Source: Pieris napi
Lineage: Eukaryota > Arthropoda > Insecta > Lepidoptera > Pieridae
Length of the DNA stretch: 64,000 nt
Assembly: GCF_905475465.1 (NCBI RefSeq)
Contig: NC_062247.1
Span: 186,001-250,000 of the forward strand
Reading direction: 5' to 3'
A model generated the notes under the pieces. That model saw nothing but the letters and a program-made list of their open reading frames with translations. It made no database searches and had not been told where the DNA came from. Made by a program: the position numbers and the translations under genes. How positions within the stretch are numbered: the first letter of the stretch is position 1; each line of letters opens with the position of its first letter. Shown piece after piece: positions 1 through 9,452 of this stretch.

Positions 1-364
1 ATATTGTGGCTCTATCTGGTTTTCCTAATATCAGAAATGTTTTATCTTGTTTTATTAAGGTGGGAGTGCATATGAGTATTTATATAAAAAATGTGAGCCG
101 TCACGGGACGCCTGGCAGAAGTGAAACATCGGCATTATTTTGTAAAAGTAATATGAAAAGCAGAAAAGAACAGATTGTGATAGGAACTAATTATGTCATA
201 ATGATAAAATAAAATATGTATTACGATTTTTTTTCCAGATAACGATGACTATTTATTGAATAAACATTTATTTTCCATTAATTACAAAAATTTACTAAAT
301 TTACGTGACTACTTAATTCGTTTAATCAGTGATTTCGAAATACACACACCGTACACACTACTGC
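1..364. other. Non-coding sequence at left edge, probably mop intron
   Basis: AT-rich sequence with only short chance reading frames and no splice-bounded coding segment that I can recognise. It lies directly upstream of a repeat and the first visible mop exon. That exon already encodes the middle of the protein, so this stretch is inferred to be the right end of a mop intron. Confidence 0.5.
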
Positions 365-1405
365 ATATGGTAGGGGAGCCCACGATGCTAAATGGGGATT
401 TACTCGAGCGTCGTAGAGACCTATTGGGATGCAAAGCTTAGATAGATAATAAGAAGAAAAAAATGTTATATGATATATACCTTTTCATCGGTGGGGGAAG
501 CGAAAAAAAAATAAAAATTATCGAGCGCGTCAGATTTTCTAAGGGAGTGTTAAGTGCACCAAAAAAAAGCTCTTATTCACTAATCTGACGATTTCGATGG
601 GACGCAAACCCACGGCGGTTTTCATAATTTGCAAAAAAAATATCGCAATTTTGAAATACTCAAGCGCGTCAGATTAAGATATATGTGGTTCATCTTTATG
701 ATCTAAACGTACTCTCTCATAATCTGACGATTATCTAGAGGGATTCGCCTGATCTGACAATTTTTTTTTAGAAAAACGGTTCCCTGCAAGTTCCCGCTAA
801 TTCCATTCCTGAGCGCTTAAAATTGATATTTTGAGCTCGCTGAGTTCAAAGAAACAACATTTCTATGCATTTGAGCTCTCCCAGCTCGAAAGTCTGATAG
901 AAGTTTCATACAACACTATTTTTGGAATTTTCAAACCGCAATAACTTTTGAATGGATCAAGCAATTTTCACGCGGTTGGCGCCATTCGACGCAGTTTTAT
1001 CATCCTCATAAGTAATTTTTATTGATCGAACCACAAATTTCGGAGTAATCCCGAAAAAACACTTTTTCGGGTTTCTTTCGTTCACGATATCTCTCGAACG
1101 AATCAACCGCTTTTGACCAGCTTGGTGGCGATCGACGTGGTTTTTCTAGCTCAAAAGCGGATTCGTTTTTGAAGTTGATCGATAAAGAAACCACTTTAAA
1201 AAAAATATATTTCTTATTTTTTTAAGATTTTTCAAAATTTCTCAAAATCTATCGGTCCGAATCGGTTCAAATTCATACTCATCCTCATCCTCATACATAC
1301 TCATCCTCGCTTATGAGCGATGAGGTCACCCGATGTACTCCGCTTTTAGATTTATTGCAGATTTTTGCACGGCACGGAGTATAAATGAATAAAAATAAAT
1401 AAATG
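365..1405. repeat. Interspersed repeat of about 1 kb with alternating CAGATT/AATCTG motifs
   Basis: The block has several recognisable parts. It opens with a segment around 368-440 (GTAGGGGAGCCC, then a GATTTACTCGAGCG stretch). Next comes a region in which GCGCGTCAGATT (525-536, 664-675) alternates with its near reverse complement AATCTGACG (582-590, 721-729) and GATCTGACA (751-759). A segment at about 1060-1190 has repeated cgaac/gatcga words. A short CTCAT-rich simple repeat follows at about 1274-1310, and the block ends in an AATAAA-rich tail at 1380-1404. The text resembles dispersed non-coding repeats I associate with lepidopteran genomes. No transposase or polymerase frame is visible, so it would be non-autonomous, and its class is unknown. 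Both edges are estimates. Confidence 0.55.
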
Positions 1406-1416
1406 CGGTCGGGCAG

Positions 1417-4400
1417 GATTCCGCAGGAGGTCGTGGACCGATGTGCGGCCATGAACGCCGACACGGACATGATCACCACCCTCGCCGGCTCCATGAACGC
1501 TCTCGCTGAACTCATCACCGACGTCGAGCACGCGCTCGCGGACATCGAGGCCGTCATACAGGTACCGCGCCTTCGACGACTCGCGTCCGTCCGTTTGCAG
1601 CCTAATACAACGACGAACGTTTCCACCGGGCAGGAGGAGAACGAGGCGGAGAAGCGGTACCAGAAGGCGATGGGCCCGCGGCCGCCGTCGCTGGTGCAGA
1701 CGGAGCTGGCCAGGGAGCTGCACAAGTACCGCGAGGCGCACGCGCGCACCGCCGACAGCAACGCCGTGCTGCACAAGGCCATGACGCTGCACATCGCCAA
1801 CCTGCAGTCGCTGGCGCGTCCGCTGTCCGAGCTGATGGGCGCGCTGCCCGGCGTCGCGCGGTTGCCCGCCCCGGACCGCGACGCGATGCGCGAGATGCGC
1901 CGGGTGCTCGCCAAGGCGCACGAAATGCGCGCGCAGCGCCACGCCCTGCTGGACGAGCTGCGCGTCGCGCTCGCCGCCGACGACGTGACGCCTCGACTGC
2001 TGGCCGACCCCGCGAGCGACCGCGACCGCCTCTTCGACCTCGAGATCGAAAAGCACACCCCCCGGGTCAAGATAATCGAACAGAATTTGGCGGCCCAGGA
2101 GAACGTCATCAACCGCCTGACCTCGCTGTACGCCGCGTACGGGGACTCGCGGCGCCTGCTCGCCGACGTGCTGCGCAAGCGAGACGCCACGCTCAACGGT
2201 AACGTCCCCCCTCCCACCCCGCCTCTCCCCCTCCCGCGCCGATCGCTCTCACCGTAGACCGCGTCTTTCGCAGGTCTGATAACGTCGTACGACAGCTTCG
2301 GCGAGCTCGTCAACAAGTCGACCAAGGGGCTGGAGTTCTACCGCAAGCTCCAACACAACTTGACGGCGCTGCTCGCGCGGGCCCGCTCCGTTTGTCAGGT
2401 GCAGCGCGAGGAGCGAGCCCAACTCGGCGAAGCCGCCCCCGCCCCGCTCGCCGGCCCCGCTCCGGTCGCCGCCGCCGCCGCAGCTCCCGCTCCCGCTTCC
2501 TCGGCTGCGCCCAAGCTCAAAGACTATCTGCCCTACATGAAGAACAGGACGTCGTCCAGGACGGTCCCGCCACAAGGTAATACCCCAGTGAAACCAGTTT
2601 TTATTTTATTTATTTATTTTAATAGGCTAACGAAACACATACGAACACTTACAGAGAACACACGACATGCAAAAACACAATACATGCATGTGCAATTGTG
2701 CATCAATGACGAGGGTGTACAACATTTAGAGGGAACAATGATAAAGAGAAAATAACTAATACATTAAAAATAAAAGACAAACTAGAAAAAGAAATACAAA
2801 TGTGCAATTGTCACTATTGGTCACGGATCAAAAGTGGCTGCAGCATGTTACGCCCGAAGACATGGAGACTGGCATTAAACGGCAGATCCATGTCTTCGCA
2901 GCACTCGGAGCGTTGTTTAAGGCTAAGGTCACATGTAACGCGCGTTAACGCAGGTCAACGCGCGATCATATTTATTAATAATTCAGATGACAAGCGCTAA
3001 CGCGCGTTGCGAATTGTGAGAGCTCGTCAGTCTGTTTCGACAGAGCTTAAAAAATGGACGTGGAAGGAGCTATTATTTTGTGGTAACAGACCACGGACGT
3101 TACATACATGTCAAAGCGCCAGGAAACAGAAAACGACTCTTATATCCATTCGATCGATCCAAATAATCTTGTCACCCTTAGGTCCCTCGCAGCCGCAGCC
3201 CGCTTCGTCGCCCGAATTCTTCTGCCCCTCGGCCGTCCGCCCCGCGCCCCTCGGCTCCGAAGGTAACCGTGGACTCGTTTCAGTCTATGTTAAATCTGTT
3301 GGCTATCTTATTTCGCTTCTGATGCGAACTAAAATTATAAACTTTTTCGGGTTTCTCCTCAGCCACGGACGTCGGCCTCGTCGGGGGTCTCCCGGACGGC
3401 GTGTCGTCGGGGGCCTACGCCCAGAGTCCGCCCCCCTACGCGCCCTCCGATTTCGACGCCTACCCGTCCAAGTACGGGAATCCCACCGACGGACCCGACG
3501 ATGTCCAAAACTACAATCTCTACGGCTCCTCGCGACAGTTCCCGGTTCCGGCGCCGGAGATGCTCTACCGCCCGTTCGCCCCCGCGGGCCCGACGCCGTC
3601 GGTCGACGCGACCTTCGACCTGAGCTCCGACGTGGCGCGGATGCACGTGGGCGGCGAGTACGCGCAGACGTACTTCAGCGTGCAGTACCCGGCCAGCAGC
3701 TGCGACGTCGCCACGTACAGTCGGGCGCCGCAGGACATCCACACGAGCAGCACGGCGCACGCGCCTCACGCTCTCAACTACCCCTACGCGCGGATCGAGC
3801 GAGCCGACCCCTTCGCCGACCCCCGAGCTCCGCCGGCCTCGTCGAGCGCGTACTCGACGGTGTCGGTCCCGGTCCCTCTCGCGTTCCAGTCCTACGCCGC
3901 CCCTCCCGAGTCGGGGGCGAACGTTCTGTACTACGACTCCAACTCTTTCACCGCCGGCGACCAGACGCCCCGCTGGGCCGACGGCTCCGATCCCAATATA
4001 AACGTGAATCTTAGCGTTTCGAGCGGATTCGCTCCGGGCGCCTACGGCTCCGAGATGCGGACGCCGGGCCCCTACGACGTTCCGACCTCCGGGGTCGACC
4101 CCGCTCTGGCTCGGTTCGACGAACTAGACAGACCTATAAGATCCCACGCCAAGGGGGAGGCCCTGTCCGCCGGGCCGATGCCGATGCCGAGTTACGTGAC
4201 GCTCGACTACGTTCCGGATCCGGTTTCCCAAACTCCGAACGCGGCGGCGGGCCAGGGGTACGGGGCGCAGTACGGCCAGAGCTACCAGAACCATCCCGGG
4301 TACACGTACAACGTCGCCACCGGAAACTACGACTACAGCTACGGCTCCCAGAACTCCTACTTCGCCTACGAGCGACCGGCCGACCTCGAACCCCAGAGAG

Positions 4401-7400
4401 ACGCGGCGAACGCGAGTCGGGAGATCGGCGGCGTGTACACCAGCGCCGGACACTACGACACGGTGCAGTCCCCGGCCGAAACCCCGCAGGAGACCGCGCC
4501 GGACCCGGGACTCCACTTCGGCGGCCCGGCCCCGTCCGTCGACGTCTCGGTCGCGCCCGCTCCGCAAGGTAAGATCGTCAATCTGTCGGATTAAACCTCA
4601 AATCGCGCCGCGAGTCATACGACTGTGTATTGTGAAAGCGTAATAAACGGATGCGAAACGTTGATCGTATTTTATTTCTCCGTTCCTCTTCCAGCGGCGG
4701 CTGGCGAGGAGATCGCGAGCGAGCCGCTCCCTCCCTCCGCCCCCGCGGAGGAGGGGGAACCGACCGCCTTCGATCTGCTCTCCGACATAGATTTCAGCGT
4801 CGACCGAAAACCGTTGACTCCCGAAATAAACGTCCCCCGGATCCCGGAGAGCGCCCGGATCCTCGAGCCTGCGATCGCTCCGAGGGTCGCTCCGAGTCCC
4901 GCGCCGGAGGAGGAGGAGCCGACGGGGCGACCCGCCGAAGGGAATCTCTTCTCGGACCCCGGCACCGTCAACCGGTTCACCCAGGAGGTTAAACATTTAC
5001 AAAATCTGGTCGCTTCCCTGTCGAACGGGAGCCCCGGCGGCGACGGGTCGACGTCGCTCGACGCCGCCTGGAGACGAGTGCTGGACGTTTGCGAGGCGCA
5101 AGTGAGTTGTTTCATACGTGTGTCTTCACTGAGACATCGTGGATCATTACGATTTAGCCTAACTTAAGACTAATAAGTAAAACTAACCTAATTTACTAAA
5201 AATGATATTTAACATAAGAAAGTGTCCAATAACACTACTTTGTCTCTATTAAGAATTTCTTGAAATCATAACGAATTTCAAGGAACCGAGCATTTTTATT
5301 CGTTATAGAGGTCTCGTAATAGGGAGGGAAGTATTAATTTATGGGTATTGGGTTGATCCAAATAAATTTAAGTTTCTTTTACGTTATAGAGAGTTTTATA
5401 GTTTTATAAGAGTATAGATATATAGAGTTTTATAACGAATTACGTTATAAAGAGTTTGTACTTCTAGAAGGGTTTTGTACCGGTCGTACTTAAATGCATG
5501 TCTTGGTGGGCAGTAAATAGATGATATCCTTAATAGATACCGCTTCGTTGTTAGGCTCGCAGCCACAGCCTGAATATGTTCTTTTTCATATATTTTAAAG
5601 ACCTCACGTACACGTACAACGACCTTTGAGTTGATTGTATGACTCCCTGGTATAATGTGTTTCAAATATCAAGCAGATGTCAATGATTTCATGTTTTAGA
5701 AAGATATGAAGTTCTCTTTCAGGTTTCAAAGCCCATTGGCATTCCAAGACATTATTGCTTAAGACGTTTAGAAAATGCTATTTTGGTGCCGCATTGTGCG
5801 CAGTGTTTTTAAGTCTTTCATCAAAGGATGTCAATAATGAAAGTACGAGTATGTTATTAAACTTTTCATCCATACCTAAGTTAGGTGTCTCATTTTGCTG
5901 TCGGGGATAGACTTTTGGGGCCTTTAGTTATCTCCGAAAAAGACAGTCTTTGAAACTGATTTTGCAGGTTTGAGAGATTTGCTCGTTTCAGTCTTAGATT
6001 TTACGCCGTCTCTCATTTTCTGTAATTCTTTTGCTACAACGCAGCCTTTGTAATTAGCAGGAAATGACTCACCGCAGTGAACGCACTTCGGTTTCGCATC
6101 TCGGGGCTTGTTACAGTCTACTGTGAGTTGCTTTGCAGTACATTTCGGTGGCTAAGAGCCATTTTAAAGTAAATTTTGCAGCCAAGTATGAATTTTATTT
6201 TATAAATATTGTTATATTTTCTCGATTGTGAAAAGAAAGAATGAACATGTTAAGTGGTTCCTGGTTCTTCCAACTAAAACAAAGTATAGAATCGTAAAAT
6301 GAAAGGGGTTCCTTCACAAAAACCTTGCCTTAAATTATTAAATAATAAGAAATACTAGTTCAAAGCTTCATCATCACGCGGTGTTGTACTTTTTCGATCA
6401 CAATAAATAATACGCGACGTTTCTAACCGAAACGATAGCAACAACTGAAGAGGCGACGTGAGACTAGGCGCAAGTGAGAGACCGCAACGCTGCAGCTGAA
6501 GCATCGCCTAGAGCCGATGTTATCAGTTTGTAATGGTTTTCAGAAACGAGAAGACGCGAAGAGGTCGAAGGGCACAGCCGCGGATAGATCGCCCGACTCG
6601 AGATTGACGCTCAGATCCGATCTCGACGCCCGCTATTATAAGGTACGTGCGAAGTGCATAACCCGTTTATATACGGCCGCTAAACGAGTACGTTTCTTTG
6701 AACTCGATTTATAGTTATTTTATGTAAAAAACATATAGGACGAGATCCGGCTGCAGGATTAGTGCTAAATCATCTATAATAAAATAAAAAATCGGTTATT
6801 TGCTAAAAACCAAATTTTTATGTTTATTTATAATTAGAAGAATGTATATCTACCAAGTTGCCTGTCAAAATTTGGCCGCTAGTATTTTTAATTAAATTAT
6901 TTTGAATTGATTTTTGGGAAAACATTTTGGCTCACTTGTTATTTAAATAAAATATCGTCTACGTCACGGCAATTTACATAAAGATTTTTAAAAATCGCGG
7001 GTGCCGTTGCCCACCTGGCCGCACTTGGTCTTTTTCTTTTTTCTTGTTAGAAAAGTAAGGAACCTGTAATTCAATTGCAGCAACTGGGGCCTCATGCGAT
7101 CCCCCTCGTGATATGTAAACGTCCCGACGACGCCAACGTCGAAACGTTCTGGAAAGCGATGTTTGAGAAAAAGATCGGTTGCGTCGTCTGCTGCCAGACG
7201 GAGACGGAGACCGAGGTACGTCCGTCTTTCAGACGCGATGAGGTCGCTCTCTTTCGTTCTTTTCTCAACTTCGCCTTTCCCGAGCAGACGCAGAGCGCGA
7301 TCTTCCTCACGTCCGCCGGCGACGTCACGGTGACGCCGGAACCTCCGCGTTCGACCGCGCACTGGAGCGAGCGCCGTCTGCGCCTGCGCGTCTCGCCCCA

Positions 7401-8717
7401 CGCCCGCGAGCACGCGCTCACGTTCCTCCGGCCGCACGCGGCGCCCGCCGGGTGAGTTGTCTCGTCGCGTTTCCGTTCGCTTCGCATCGTCGACGTCCTT
7501 CACGGTGTGCCGTTTGCAGGACGTCGGACTCGTCGCGGGTGGCCCTGTGCGACGCGGCGCTGCGAGCGAGCGGCCGGGGCGGGGTGTGCCTCCTCTGCGA
7601 CGGCGGAGGCCGAGGCGCTTCGACGGCGCTGCTGTTGGCCGTCGTGTGCCAAGTGCGCGCCGGGCGCGTGGACCTCGCCGGTGAGTGCAGACTGGCTATT
7701 CGCGGTCGACGTCACCCGTCACACTCCGATAGAGCCGGATAGTTAATGATTATATTTAATAAAAATATTTTTTAGTCACCTGCAAACAATATATTCTGAA
7801 TTCTTGAAGCAATATGTTATATAATAAGCGTTAAAAGCACATATTGAAAATTACAGAACACCTTTTGTATGGCAATTAAAGTTTACAATAAATTACCAAA
7901 AGAATTAAAAGATCTTCCGACTAGATTCTTTAAAAGACCGACTTAGTGTATTACTTTTGAATAGTACAAAATGTACTATTCAATAAATGATTATTTGCGT
8001 GAGACACTGTAATTGATACAAATTTAATAAAGTATGATATGTACGATACAGATAATATAAGAATTGATTTTGACTAATAATGTATACGATTTACGACTGT
8101 ACCACCTTAACATTTTTGTACCATATTCTTGCAATAAATAAATGATTATTATTAAACAACAAACAGAGGACCAAGTTTACACCCTTAAGGTAGACCGAAT
8201 GATCCTCACGGGTTCCTAGCACTAGTAGCTTATGTAGCAGAGTGACACGATCGACAGCTTTTTCAGTTTAATTGGCTTTTTGGTGTTCATATGCGTACAT
8301 CATAGTGAGAACTGTATCCGTCTCTGTGCAGAGACCTTATCGACGGGGATGGCGTCTCTGAGTCGAGGAGGCAGCGCAGCGGGAGACCCCGTCGACCTGC
8401 TCCGCTCGGTGCTCTTCTACGCGCAGGGCGTTCTGCGCTCCGGTAAAGCCCCGCTCCGCTCCGGCGCTCCTCGCGTCTCGGAACCTCGGGACTCAGCTAA
8501 CGTTTCCTCCGATTCGCCAGGTTCCCCGACGTTCAAAGGAGAGCCGGCGGCGGCGCCGAGCGCGGCGGCGGCCCCGGCTCCCCGGCCGACGTCGCATCGG
8601 AACAAGTTCAGCCGCGAGTCCTTCGAGGAGATGCGGCAGGCGGCGGGACTCAAGAGCGGCGACATGACCGACCCCCTGAACTTCCTGGATCCGCTTTGGA
8701 CCCTCAAAAAGAAATAG
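1417..8717 (+). CDS. mop: HD-PTP / PTPN23 orthologue (Drosophila myopic), 3' part, 12 exons
   Basis: HD-PTP is a cytosolic ESCRT accessory protein of the ALIX/Bro1 family that sorts ubiquitinated receptors into multivesicular endosomes. Exons that keep frame: 1417-1561, 1634-2198, 2274-2576, 3182-3262, 3363-4568, 4695-5101, 6544-6642, 7081-7215, 7288-7451, 7520-7680, 8332-8442, 8521-8717 (about 1,190 residues). Exons 1-3 are the helical V domain (RYQKAMGPRPPS; YRKLQHNL). They are followed by a Pro/Ala stretch and a Tyr/Pro-rich linker (exon 5, about 400 aa), then a motif DLLSDID in exon 6. Exons 7-11 resemble a tyrosine phosphatase domain (FWKAMFEKKIGCVVCC) whose P-loop is degenerate (CDGGGR, one residue short of CX5R). 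The C-terminus DPLNFLDPLWTLKKK closely matches the conserved end of HD-PTP proteins. The N-terminal Bro1 domain is absent and must lie left of the window. The first acceptor (1414-1416) has almost no pyrimidine tract, so that boundary is uncertain. The introns at 1562-1633, 7216-7287 and 8443-8520 are stop-free multiples of three. Confidence 0.92.
2597..2990. repeat. Interspersed repeat in mop intron; inverted partner at 12.9 kb
   Basis: Lies in the intron between the exons ending at 2576 and starting at 3182. It begins with a T/A-rich tail (TTTATTTATTTATTTTAATA), then reads CTAACGAAACACATACGAAC, ACTTACAGAGAACACA and ACATGCATGTGCA. The same words occur in reverse complement at about 12905-13000, so this is a dispersed family rather than unique intron. 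The right part (2930-3010) is rich in TAACGCGCGTTAACGC-type words. No coding frame of a transposase was recognised. Confidence 0.6.
5400..6155 (-). mobile_element. Degenerate Jockey-type non-LTR retrotransposon in mop intron
   Basis: On the minus strand, 6151-5924 reads as a 75-residue frame with Gag-like zinc knuckles (CNKPRDAKPKC and CVHCGES..ANYKGC), the usual layout of Jockey-clade ORF1. Further along, around 5880-5780, the typical hydrophobic/Gln end of such a Gag follows in another frame. From about 5745 to 5440 come the start of ORF2 and its endonuclease: an NANGL word, then EHIQAVAAS and ISSIYCPPRH, a signature of the APE-type endonuclease. Stops and frameshifts interrupt every part and the reverse transcriptase is missing, so it is a dead 3'-deleted copy. 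It is antisense to mop and sits wholly in the intron 5102-6543. Confidence 0.8.
7825..8155 (+). mobile_element. 5'-truncated LINE 3' end in mop intron
   Basis: At 7869 a short frame reads MAIKVYNKLPKELKDLP followed by FFKRPT and a stop. This resembles the C-terminal end of Jockey/CR1-like reverse transcriptase polyproteins. Downstream is a 3' UTR ending in TTGTACCATATTCTTGCAA and AATAAATAAATGATTATTATT (8118-8154), which matches in style the reverse-complement tail at 27130-27180. It is inferred to be a 5'-truncated insertion in the mop intron 7681-8331. Confidence 0.6.
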
Positions 8718-8889
8718 TCGCCGTCGCGAATTACCATTTCGTGTAGACGTAAGAGCTCAGCCCGCGGCGACCGTCGACGCCTCGCGAGGCTTAAGTGTGA
8801 GCATATTTATACAATATTTAAAGATGGATCATATGTGTTATTATTATGATGTATGCAATTCTGTTATTGAATTATAAAGATTGGATATT

Positions 8890-8895
8890 AATAAA
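8890..8895 (+). terminator. mop: Polyadenylation signal of mop
   Basis: AATAAA lies 173 bases after the mop stop codon, in a short AT-rich 3' UTR. It is the first canonical hexamer downstream of the stop, and a GC-poorer repeat begins soon after it. Confidence 0.7.
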
Positions 8896-8914
8896 CGATC
8901 GCCTCTCACTATGC

Positions 8915-9017
8915 ATTTTGCCCGCTCAACGCCCTCGACTTGCGAACTGGTAGTAAATGTAAATTTACAATTAATTTTTTTGACGTTCCTATACGAATAA
9001 AGTTATTTTGAGTTTGA
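8915..9017 (+). mobile_element. RTE-like LINE 3' tail, copy 1
   Basis: The words CGCCCTCGACTTGCGAACTG, a central TAAATGTAAATTTA, GACGTTC and the ending AATAAAGTTATTTTGAGTTTGA are shared with 11817-11937. A truncated LINE 3' end of a family with a TGAGTTTGA-type tail is inferred. It lies just beyond the mop polyadenylation signal. Confidence 0.65.
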
Positions 9018-9088
9018 GTATGTAAGTGTAGAAGCGAATGAATGAATGTACCCTACACATTCATTCATTCGCTTCTACACTTACATAC
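9018..9088. repeat. Perfect 32-bp inverted repeat with 7-nt loop
   Basis: Arms 9018-9049 and 9057-9088 are exact reverse complements over 32 bases, separated by ACCCTAC. The arms contain GAAGCGAATGAATGAATG. The hairpin lies between the 3' ends of the convergent mop and zinc-finger genes, immediately after the LINE tail. Confidence 0.95.
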
Positions 9089-9452
9089 GCAATGCCATAA
9101 AATATTAGCAACCGATTAACGTTTAATTGAACTCGGTGTCTGCACACCTAAAAATGAAACTATTCATATTTCTCAAATTACTATTATTTTTCGTTTAGCC
9201 CGATGGCTGAAAAATAAAAAGCTCGTGAAAAAATATTTTTTTAATTAGATACACTTATTTTACTCTTAAGTATTATAAAACAAGGACACATTTTCAGTTT
9301 GATATAAATTAAATGTCTCGACGCGACATTACAATGATAATTAATATAATTAACGAGATCTTTTCATATTCATATTTATAATTTGTAATTAAATATAACG
9401 TCGACGAATCTATTATCACGAGGGCGTCCGCCGTCCCGCGCCTCGCGTCCGT
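9089..9452. other. AT-rich 3' flank between convergent genes
   Basis: Contains the 3' UTR of the zinc-finger gene, whose stop codon is at 9453-9455 on the minus strand. No canonical AATAAA is evident on the minus strand here; a TATAAA variant is present near 9373-9380. No coding potential is seen. Confidence 0.5.

Noticed and set aside
1291..2325. 344-codon frame antisense to mop
   Set aside because: Arg/Ser-rich shadow of the GC-rich mop exons on the other strand; mop itself has domain homology and splice logic.
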